A stretch of 64,000 nt of DNA. Origin: Acidobacteriota bacterium. GTDB taxonomy: Bacteria > Acidobacteriota > JAAYUB01. The first letter of the stretch is position 1, and each line of letters starts with the position of its first letter. The position numbers and the translations under genes are program-made. The DNA lies in NCBI GenBank assembly GCA_029565065.1, contig JAKQOW010000086.1:1-64000 (forward strand). The letters are read 5' to 3'. Of the stretch, positions 1-6,609 are shown piece by piece. The notes below the pieces were generated by a model. That model worked only from the letters and a program-made list of their open reading frames with translations. It searched no databases and was not told the DNA's origin.

Positions 1-2
1 GC

Positions 3-212
3 GAGTGCAAGTGGTCCGTCCGGCCGGTGGGGCGGAACGTCCTCGAGGAGCTGACGGCCAAGAGCGGCCTCGTCCAGGTTCCCGGACCGCGCCAGCGGGA
101 GCGCCGCTACGTCCTCTTCAGCCGGAGCGGCTTCACCGACGGGCTGCGCCGCATCGTGGCCGGCCGCCGGGACGTCGCGCTGGTGGCGGGGCTGGATCCC
201 GCGGCGACCTGA
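3..212 (+). CDS. C-terminal end of an ATP-binding protein (DUF234-like), partial
   Basis: The reading frame is open from the window edge (position 3) to a TGA at 210-212, giving 69 residues with no start. The segment reads ECKWSVRPVG, then a leucine-rich helix, then RRYVLFSRSGFTDGL. A KW followed by a basic strand and an LFS+SGFT motif is typical of the C-terminal nuclease-like region of archaeal-type P-loop ATPases (DUF234 group). The ATPase domain itself lies outside the window, so the assignment rests on this short tail. Codon use is strongly GC-rich, like the local background. Confidence 0.5.
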   Translation, partial: ECKWSVRPVGRNVLEELTAKSGLVQVPGPRQRERRYVLFSRSGFTDGLRRIVAGRRDVALVAGLDPAAT

Positions 213-668
213 GCGGCTCCGCCCCCTCACCGGTTCGCCGTTTCGGGAACGGTTGATGGTTGATGGTTGATAGTTGATCGTTGATAGTTGATCGTTGATG
301 GGTCGTGCTCGTGATCGTAATTCGTCATCGTCATCGTAATCGTAATTCGTAATCGTGCTCGTCATCGGGTCTCGCGGTTCGGGATTCGCGGTTCGGGATT
401 CGGGGTCCGTTCCCAACCCTCAACTTTCAACCCTCAACCCTTAACCCTCAACTTTCAACCCTCAACCCTCAACGCTTTCTTTGTGCCCTTCGTGCCTCCG
501 TGGTGACTCTTCTCTTCTCTCCGCTTCGCCCCTCGGCTTTCCATTGACAAAAAGAATCGCTTGGCGTCTTGGCGCCTTCGCGAGCCATTTCTCCCTCCGC
601 GCCCTCTGCGTACTCTGTGGTGAATCTCCCCCTGCCGGCGGTCGGCCAATTGGATGCGCATCAACCTG
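213..668. repeat. Gene-free tract of low-complexity and dispersed intergenic repeats
   Basis: No credible gene is present. From 244 the sequence is successive short-period tracts: 'gttgatggttgatagttgatc' units (about 252-299), 'atcgtaatcgtcatcg' units (about 310-365), 'ggttcgggattcgcg' units (367-410) and 'caaccctcaactttcaac' units (414-474). These are followed by a mosaic that includes 'cattgacaaaaagaatcgc' and 'ggcgtcttggcgccttcg' (540-590). Variants of the same pieces recur at 2680-2830 and 63580-64000, so this is a dispersed family rather than a local accident. Confidence 0.7.
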
Positions 669-1013
669 TCAATTCTGATCACTGGACTCAAGCGCAAGAT
701 CCGGTGACAGGCGATCCTGTCGCATTTGCAGCGTGTCTTCCATCTCCCCTTGCGACAGGATCCGGTAACCGTCCGGCCCGCCGGCGGAGGCCGCCTGCAG
801 CGCGTCGATGACCCGGCTCAGACCGCCGGGAGTGAGCCCCATCTCCTCCCAGGCATCCTCATCCCAGATCACCAGCTGCCAGCCGTTGTCCAGGGTGATC
901 CAGTCCAGATCCAGGTCTTCCGCTTCCCCTGTCCCTGTCTTTTCCACGCTCAGCTCTTCCGCTGCCGGCAGTGATTCTTCTTTCACCACACCGTCTCTGT
1001 TTGTGCGACGCAT
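669..1013 (-). CDS. Acidic hypothetical protein, 114 aa
   Basis: This small protein is rich in Asp and Glu, with a central segment containing WITLDNGWQLVIWDEDAWEE, and has no membrane segment or recognisable catalytic motif. I chose ATG at 1013 because GAGGTGG lies just upstream; the longer frame would need a TTG at 1025. It stands alone, about 410 bases downstream of the deoxyribosyltransferase-like gene on the same strand, with repeats on its other side. I do not recognise the family. The tryptophan-rich core and high third-position GC favour real coding, but no homology argument can be made from sequence alone. Confidence 0.4.
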   Translation of the reverse strand: MRRTNRDGVVKEESLPAAEELSVEKTGTGEAEDLDLDWITLDNGWQLVIWDEDAWEEMGLTPGGLSRVIDALQAASAGGPDGYRILSQGEMEDTLQMRQDRLSPDLALESSDQN

Positions 1014-1425
1014 CGTCCACCTCAAAAATTCAAAAAACAGGCTGCCGCTCCCCCCTTGCCGCCGGCCCCGTTCCCTGCGCGCGTGTCACTTCAAACTCGA
1101 GACCGGCCCCTGAGCGGCAGCCCGCATCACTGCCCATGATGCCGCCCGGCGGGGCGCCGGATCCCGTGCGCCCTCAGGCGGCCATCGACTCGCGGTCGAC
1201 GGCCACTGTACGTCCCGGTCGTTCCGTGGCGCGGAACGGAAAACGACTTTCCCCTGGGCGGTTTAGTCATATTCTGGGAATTGAGTTGATTGGAGTTTAA
1301 CGATTTAAAGATTTAAAGGTTTAAAGGTTCGAAAGTCCGAAGATGGACAGGACCAGTCGATCCGGATCGAACGACCTTCCAACCTTCAAACACTCAAACA
1401 TTTCCTCGCAATCGAAACCTTCAAC
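1014..1425. other. Intergenic region, no gene seen
   Basis: I see no supported gene. The right part (about 1295-1345) is a short-period A/T-rich tract built on 'gatttaaagatttaaagg', followed by 'aaccttcaaacactcaaac', the same style of low-complexity repeat found elsewhere in this window. No clear terminator hairpin was found. Confidence 0.5.
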
Positions 1426-2580
1426 CTATTCCCTGATCCGCAACAGGCTCAGCCCCCGCAGATGCCGGATCAGCGCCTGGCGGATGGCCTCGGCCTGGCC
1501 GGGATCCAGAACCTCCAGCTGAAACGATTGTACGTTCCCCTTTTTCCCCTGGTCGTAGCACTTGCCCTCGATGATCCCGGATGTCTTCGACGCGAACAGC
1601 TCGACCCGACAGCGGTCCTCGGTGTGACCCCAGTCGAAGGGCCCGAAGTGGATCCGCCGGATCCCTGGGACGCAGGTGATTTCCTGGAAGATGCCTCGCA
1701 CCGGCTGGGGGATGTCCTCCAGTTTCTGAACGTGGACGCCCCAGATGGTGGTGTGCGCTTTGCCCGCTTCCACCAGCACCTGCAGGGGCGCGGGGCTCAG
1801 TGGCACGGCCTTGCCCACGGACGCCAGGTCTCGCTCCAGCGGGCTCATCTTCGCCTTTCGGTTGTAGCTCTCCCAGGCCCGGCGGATCCCGGCGAACTCC
1901 TCGCCCCGCAAAGGATCGGCCTCGAGCAGGGCCAGCACGTCCCAGACCGCCTCCTTGATCGCCGAGGTGGTCACCCGCCCGCTCACGGCTTGCCCGCCTT
2001 CCAGCAGGCGCTCGATCACCAGGGGCACCACCTTGGCCGGCACGATCAGGTCGTCCTTGCCGGCCGTGTGGCAGGCCTTGCGGATGGAGGCGGCCAGGGT
2101 CTCACGGCTGAATTCCTCATCGGGACGCCCCTGGCGCTTGATCACGGTGCGGATGGCGCCCTGCTGTTCCAGCAGCGCCTTGATCTGCCGGAGTGCGTCG
2201 TCCAACTTCTCGCTCACCACGTCGGCATAAAAGGCCAGAATGCGATTGCCGATGTGGTTCGGGTCCACGATGGCCACGAGCTTCCCTTCCCGCTTAGCGT
2301 GGACGATCCCGATGGCCGTGCCCACCGACTCGCGCCACATATTGGCCAGCACCGCGTCGCAACTGCGGATGGCCTGCTGATCGCGGCGGATGATCTCGTA
2401 GCCGGCCTCGGCGGTGGTCTGCACCGCCACGATGGTGTCGTTCGGGTCGACGAAATCGAACCGGTCGCCCCACTTGTCGCGCACCCGCCGCCGCCAGTGG
2501 CTGCGCTGCGCCTCGTTGCAGCCGTGGATGGGTCCGGCCAGATACACGCGGAACCGTTTCACCTTCGGCGTCTTGCTCAT
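1426..2580 (-). CDS. Deoxyribosyltransferase-like domain fused to an ATP-cone
   Basis: Residues 11-115 look like the Rossmann fold of nucleoside 2-deoxyribosyltransferases (VYLAGPIHG near 12-20, then CDAVLANMWRESVGTAIGI near 74-92). Residues about 143-235 form an ATP-cone (VIKRQGRPDEEFSRETLAAS), the nucleotide-sensing module known from ribonucleotide reductases and NrdR. The remaining ~150 residues are unassigned. In the usual family motif (S-x-G-T-x-x-E) the catalytic Glu follows GTxx; here that position reads Gly (GTAIG), so the N-terminal domain may bind rather than cleave a nucleotide. Start ATG at 2580. A 22-codon ORF (2587-2655) sits just upstream and could be a leader peptide. A nucleotide-sensing or nucleotide-depleting defence role is inference only. 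Confidence 0.65.
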   Translation of the reverse strand: MSKTPKVKRFRVYLAGPIHGCNEAQRSHWRRRVRDKWGDRFDFVDPNDTIVAVQTTAEAGYEIIRRDQQAIRSCDAVLANMWRESVGTAIGIVHAKREGKLVAIVDPNHIGNRILAFYADVVSEKLDDALRQIKALLEQQGAIRTVIKRQGRPDEEFSRETLAASIRKACHTAGKDDLIVPAKVVPLVIERLLEGGQAVSGRVTTSAIKEAVWDVLALLEADPLRGEEFAGIRRAWESYNRKAKMSPLERDLASVGKAVPLSPAPLQVLVEAGKAHTTIWGVHVQKLEDIPQPVRGIFQEITCVPGIRRIHFGPFDWGHTEDRCRVELFASKTSGIIEGKCYDQGKKGNVQSFQLEVLDPGQAEAIRQALIRHLRGLSLLRIRE

Positions 2581-3041
2581 GGCGCCTCACCCCCGCCGCC
2601 TCTCGCCGCCCCGCCGGTCCATCTCCTCGAACATCCGGTCCAGTTTCTCGCACATCTCGCCCCCCCGTCTGAATCATTCGGTCATCGGACATTGGACATC
2701 GGACTTCGGACTTCGGGCCTCGAAGTCGCCGGTTCGCCGCTTCGCCGGCTCGCCGGTTTGCCTCCCCTCGTCCTTCCATTGACAAAAAGCATCGCTTGGT
2801 GCCTTCGTGCGCCTCACGGCAGGCGCCGCAGGAAATTCCCGATACGGCACAGGATCCATCCCAGCACCAAGTACCACATCCAGATCTCCCGGTCAGATGA
2901 AACCGCTCACTCAATGAAAATTAGCGAATTTGGGCGAAAACTCCTCTTCTTCCAATAGTTATACACTTCTAACCTCCGAAGCAGCGCTCTTCGATCACTC
3001 ATCATTTATTATCCTGGTTCTCTTTGACATCATGGAGCTAG
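2581..3041. repeat. Intergenic repeat tract
   Basis: The tract holds 'cggacattggacatcggac' units (2688-2722), 'gccggttcgccgcttcgcc' units (2730-2757) and another copy of the 'cattgacaaaaagcatcgc' mosaic (2776-2815) already seen at 540-590. A possible 22-aa ORF (2587-2655, minus) is the only coding candidate. The segment at 2930-3040 is AT-rich and sits downstream of the nuclease gene that ends at 3042. Confidence 0.6.
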
Positions 3042-4499
3042 TCAAGATCTCACTAATTCTATAATTTCTCCTGCCTTTGCCTCCAGAAGTTGGGGCATTT
3101 CCTCTCTAGCCCAATCATCCGTTTGAGTTTTAATCCATCTGAGAAAAGTGCCCGCACGTTGGATTTCACAGCGACGTTCAGCATTGGCGATCTCGGCTAT
3201 GTCATCTTCTGGATTATTAATCCCAGGCAGTCTCATTAGTAATTTGGCAATACCGTTGCCTCGCTTTACCAACTCACCGTCGGGTAGTCCTGCTTTGTCC
3301 AGCCAATGACGCAAATCTTCGGAAACATCCGCAATGAGTTGTCTGAATTTGTCTCTCGCGAGCCCTGACTCCCCACCTGTATTTACTGCATAGAATTCGA
3401 GCGTCGCCTCGCCTTTCACAGGACGTCCAAGATAGATCATCAAACTGGGGTATCCAAGGAGCTGCAGTCTTTCCTTGGTAAAGACGTTTTCAAATGCCAT
3501 TCGGTAATCTGCAGACCAGATCGAGAGTGACCCAGTTTTTCCCCCAAGCATCCAATTTTCACCTGAAAAATCCGACCGGATCAACTCATGAAGTTGCTTC
3601 ACGGTTTCCGAATCACCTTTACTAAACACACGGCCCATACGTATACCCAATTTTCTCAGTGTATCGACATGTCGCTCAGGATTAAGTCCCAGCTGATTCA
3701 GATTGGCATCGGCCAATATTGTAAATTCAGAATTCTTTACCCGTTTTAACTCAATGATCAGTTCTTCAGCCTTTGGGTTAATCACATAATCCTGTGTTGA
3801 CAGACATGCCAAAAACTCATTCAACAGGAATTTCACTCGCGGTGCAAGTCGATCAGATCGTGTTAAAAATGTCAGCCAATCAACGAGGTCATCGTAGTTC
3901 AGGATAGCAAATTCATCTCCTGGATCTACTGATTCCCTTTCTGTTGGTGAAAGATAGACCAGGATTGGGTGTTTCAGATCTTCCAATCCAGGTAGTTTGA
4001 AGTGTTGATTTCTTGCCCAATCACGATAAACCTTGAGTTGGTCCCCATGCGGTCCAGCTTCAACTTTGTACTCAATTAAAATAAAGGGAATAGTTTCTTG
4101 GCCATTGCCAATAGAAACCAAGATGTCAGCGCGACCCTTTTTTCTCGCAAGGGGATATTCAGTCTCAACTATTGCCTGTTCTAAGGGCAAGGAATCCAGT
4201 GTCCAAGCATTCAAGCAATCGTACATTATTGGAAGTTTCTCTGCTCCCCCCACATACTTTTTCCTGCACAAAGTTAACAGGAATTGATGCAGGGGCAATC
4301 GGCCAAGACCATGGCTTTCCTGTGGATTCAGAAGCCAACCAACCAAAGATGCATGAGGCAGCTCTCGGCTTTGTATGCCAAGAATCTCAAAAATTGTTTT
4401 TTGACCGATAGTGTCTTTCAGTTCCTGATAGAGTGGCGATGCCATTATCGATTCCAAGCACTGCTTGGGATCTAATGCCCGTTTTCCTTCATCAGCCAT
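3042..4499 (-). CDS. PD-(D/E)XK nuclease family protein, 485 aa
   Basis: The core reads GRADILVSIG then PFILIEYKVEAGPHGDQL, giving D125, E143-x-K145 and a downstream Gln/Tyr pair (DQLKVY), the layout of PD-(D/E)XK nucleases of the PDDEXK_4 type. The C-terminal half is a mixed alpha/beta region of unknown role. I start at ATG 4499 because AGAGG lies six bases upstream; an open frame continuing to 5237 is an artefact running through the neighbouring gene. It follows the WYL regulator after only 17 bases, so the two look co-transcribed. Its base composition is clearly more AT-rich than neighbouring genes, suggesting horizontal transfer. A defence nuclease under WYL control is the natural reading but is inferred. 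Confidence 0.7.
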   Translation of the reverse strand: MADEGKRALDPKQCLESIMASPLYQELKDTIGQKTIFEILGIQSRELPHASLVGWLLNPQESHGLGRLPLHQFLLTLCRKKYVGGAEKLPIMYDCLNAWTLDSLPLEQAIVETEYPLARKKGRADILVSIGNGQETIPFILIEYKVEAGPHGDQLKVYRDWARNQHFKLPGLEDLKHPILVYLSPTERESVDPGDEFAILNYDDLVDWLTFLTRSDRLAPRVKFLLNEFLACLSTQDYVINPKAEELIIELKRVKNSEFTILADANLNQLGLNPERHVDTLRKLGIRMGRVFSKGDSETVKQLHELIRSDFSGENWMLGGKTGSLSIWSADYRMAFENVFTKERLQLLGYPSLMIYLGRPVKGEATLEFYAVNTGGESGLARDKFRQLIADVSEDLRHWLDKAGLPDGELVKRGNGIAKLLMRLPGINNPEDDIAEIANAERRCEIQRAGTFLRWIKTQTDDWAREEMPQLLEAKAGEIIELVRS

Positions 4500-4516
4500 A
4501 ATCATCCTCTCTAGCA

Positions 4517-5521
4517 TTAATAATTGTTTCGGATCGCCGCCAGCGTCTCGTGGAACCGAGCAACGAGCCAGTCGGGCCGGATGAGCCTGGCGCTCTCGCG
4601 GAACGAGAACACCCAGGCCAGCAGCTCCCACTCCGACGTGCAGGCGAAGGCGAGGCGCAGCACGTCCGGCGCGGTCCACTCGAGGCGCTGGTTCGGGCTC
4701 CAGGTCCGCTCGGCAGCGTAGCGCGCCGCCGAGCCGCGCAGCTCGATCTCCGCCTCGAACTGCTCCCCCTTGATCACGCCGAAGTGGCGGTTGAACACGG
4801 CGTCGAAGTCGTAGTCGCGGGGGAACGCGTACCGCCGCTCCGTGAGCGTCGCGGCGCGGATCCGGTGCACCGCGAGCAGCGGATCGTACTCCGCCGCGCG
4901 CACCCGCTGGCCGGGCCGGCGCGCAAGACGCGCGTGCAGGTACATCGCCTCGCGGTGGGAGAAGAGCTTCAGCGGCTTCACGCAGAGCGTCTTCGGCCGC
5001 GGCTCGTCCAGCGCCTGGTACTCCAGCGCCACGATCCGCCGCTCCTCCAGCGCCTGGATGATGGTCTTGATGGCGGCTTGGTGCTGCGTGTAGTCGATGG
5101 TGCCGGGGCGGAACACGGCGAAGTGGCCGTCGCTGCGCCGGCCGTCGCCGGCGAGCAGCGCCTGGCTCTTCTCCAGCGCCCGGGTCGCCTCGGCGAACAT
5201 TTCCGCACCCAGCAGGTGGGCGGTGAAGTCCCGGCACATCAGCAGCAGGTTGTATTCGGAATCGGACAGCGTCATGGCCGGCGGGATCCGCTCCGGCCGG
5301 CGGAGTCGGATGTACTTGCGGTTCCCCTCCCGGCGCTCCTCCAGCTCCAGGCGGTGGGCGCGCTGCAGGTCGTCCAGCAGCCGCAGCACCGACTGCTTGG
5401 AGCAGCTGAGCTGCCGCGCCAGCTCGCTCAGGGAGTACTCGTCCCGCGTGAACAGCAGCTTCACGAACAGGGTGATGATCTTCTGGCCGTAGCTACGATG
5501 TGGATCCTGCTTCGATCCCAT
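4517..5521 (-). CDS. WYL-domain transcriptional regulator, 334 aa
   Basis: Residues about 15-70 form a winged helix-turn-helix (YSLSELARQLSCSKQSVLRLL), and residues about 160-235 hold the WYL-type ligand-binding domain, seen in IVALEYQALD, in KPLKLFSHREAMYLHARL and in the region before YAFPRDYDFD. The C-terminal WCX-like extension ends at 334. WYL proteins are DNA-binding regulators that often control defence loci in response to nucleic acid or nucleotide ligands. The gene lies directly upstream of the PD-(D/E)XK nuclease with a 17-base gap, so regulation of that operon is likely. Start ATG at 5521 is preceded by a G-rich stretch (AGGGGGTG). Confidence 0.85.
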   Translation of the reverse strand: MGSKQDPHRSYGQKIITLFVKLLFTRDEYSLSELARQLSCSKQSVLRLLDDLQRAHRLELEERREGNRKYIRLRRPERIPPAMTLSDSEYNLLLMCRDFTAHLLGAEMFAEATRALEKSQALLAGDGRRSDGHFAVFRPGTIDYTQHQAAIKTIIQALEERRIVALEYQALDEPRPKTLCVKPLKLFSHREAMYLHARLARRPGQRVRAAEYDPLLAVHRIRAATLTERRYAFPRDYDFDAVFNRHFGVIKGEQFEAEIELRGSAARYAAERTWSPNQRLEWTAPDVLRLAFACTSEWELLAWVFSFRESARLIRPDWLVARFHETLAAIRNNY

Positions 5522-5584
5522 GGCACCCCCTGCATGTGTCGTTCGACGTCAGCCACGCGTCCGGCCGACCATGCCGGCCTGCGG

Positions 5585-5857
5585 TCACTCCGGATCCTGG
5601 TCTTCTCCTTCTTCCTTGTCCTTCAGATTGCTGATCGAGACGATGAGCTGGCTGAATCTGGGGGCGATGACCGCATAGCCCACGAGGAAGCAGAACAACA
5701 ACCAGCCGGCCCTGGCGCCATCATAGCGGATGGTGTCCGGATCGGTCAACCCGATGTGCGTGGCCAGGTACGGGAAGCTCTCGTAGACGGCCACCCCCCA
5801 GAACGCCAGAATGAGGTAACCCAGGAAATGGACGAGCCAAATCTGGAAGTCTCTCAT
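5585..5857 (-). CDS. Small membrane protein, 'SFP-GLA' family member 1
   Basis: I start at ATG 5857, which has AGGAG eight bases upstream, giving 90 residues. There are two predicted membrane helices (about 8-30 and 52-76) joined by a loop containing YESFPYLATHIGL, and a charged C-terminal tail (KDKEEGEDQ). The loop motif recurs in three other small proteins of this window (6015, 9062, 33299), so this is a paralogous family. All members sit near an AAA+ ATPase or a nuclease gene. The protein is probably an inner-membrane component or effector; no known family is recognised. It is the last gene of the minus-strand run that starts behind the sigma-54 promoter at 11535-11551. Confidence 0.65.
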   Translation of the reverse strand: MRDFQIWLVHFLGYLILAFWGVAVYESFPYLATHIGLTDPDTIRYDGARAGWLLFCFLVGYAVIAPRFSQLIVSISNLKDKEEGEDQDPE

Positions 5858-6014
5858 GACTGTCTCCTGTTCCATGGCGATCCCATCACCGGTCGTCGCG
5901 AACTTGACCGGCGCAAACAGGTTCGATGCATCACCCACCTCCGACTAATAAGGCAGCCGCGCGGCGCCGGGGTCCCGCCCACCGCGGCCGGCGCCGGCGG
6001 GTCGACGGGGCGGG

Positions 6015-6272
6015 TCACTTGCCCCGTTCTTCCCCTTTCTTTTTGCCAAAACGCCTGATGGCCCGTTGGGCATAGTGATCCGCCAGCAGGAAGCAGGTTC
6101 CCGACGTGATGAAGAACCAGAAGCCCAGCACCAGTTGGTAGAGGAAGGAGTCCCGGCGGAGATTGGCCAGGCTGGCCAGGCCGGGAAAGCTCAAGTACGT
6201 CATGATCATGTAGAAACCCACGACAATGACCGAGTAGTAGCGGATCAGGAGAATCTTGTCGCGACTGGTCAT
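6015..6272 (-). CDS. Small membrane protein, 'SFP-GLA' family member 2
   Basis: 85 residues, start ATG 6272 with AGGAGG six bases upstream. Helix 1 covers about 8-28, followed by the family loop TYLSFPGLASLANL, then helix 2 (about 45-66) and a basic tail (RRFGKKKGEERGK). The topology and loop match the proteins at 5585, 9062 and 33299. It lies between the AAA+ ATPase gene and member 1, same strand. The Pro-Gly-Leu turn between the helices is the most conserved feature. Function is unknown; pore formation or anchoring of the neighbouring ATPase are possibilities without direct support. Confidence 0.7.
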   Translation of the reverse strand: MTSRDKILLIRYYSVIVVGFYMIMTYLSFPGLASLANLRRDSFLYQLVLGFWFFITSGTCFLLADHYAQRAIRRFGKKKGEERGK

Positions 6273-6312
6273 CGTCTCCTCCTTTTTCAGGTTTCAAGGC
6301 CACAGGAACGAT

Positions 6313-6609
6313 TTACAGGTTCAAGGCGCTTGCAGCGCGGGCGCACCCAGGCGAGGGATGAGCGCCAGCCCGGCCTGCGGCGACCTCGCCGCGGCGAGGG
6401 TCTCCCCCTAGAACGGGCTCCACCGAGGCCGCCCACCCGCCGATGGGCGTTATCGGCCAGCGCACGCACCGCTTCCCGCTGCCGGTCGAGGGCGGCCCGG
6501 ACGGCGCAAAGGCCCTGGATCGCCGCCAGGCGGTGAGGCGCCGGAGAATCCTTCCCAATTCCGGCAAATGGTTTTGGTTCCAGGTATCGATCAGTGACAA
6601 GAAGTGCAT
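6313..6609 (-). CDS. Small hypothetical protein, possibly frameshifted
   Basis: The start (ATG 6609) has AGGAG eight bases upstream and the first ~28 residues (MHFLSLIDTWNQNHLPELGR...) look protein-like. Downstream, the annotated frame becomes Pro/Ser/Gly-rich, while the neighbouring frame carries a better amphipathic segment (AIQGLCAVRAALDRQREAV) with high third-position GC. This suggests a one-base indel near 6535-6545, either a sequencing error or gene decay. It overlaps the end of the AAA+ gene by 19 bases, so translational coupling is likely. No family is recognised and the C-terminal sequence should not be trusted. Confidence 0.35.
   Translation of the reverse strand: MHFLSLIDTWNQNHLPELGRILRRLTAWRRSRAFAPSGPPSTGSGKRCVRWPITPIGGWAASVEPVLGGDPRRGEVAAGRAGAHPSPGCARAASALNL

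Noticed and set aside
2795..2815. A further sigma-54-like match (GGCACCAAGCGATGC) on the minus strand
   Set aside because: The GG to GC spacing is one base too long and the sequence is part of the dispersed 'cattgacaaaaagcatcgcttgg' intergenic repeat.
3042..5237. A 731-codon minus-strand frame joining the WYL region to the nuclease
   Set aside because: The N-terminal part is an out-of-frame shadow of the WYL gene; the nuclease has its own start and ribosome site at 4499.
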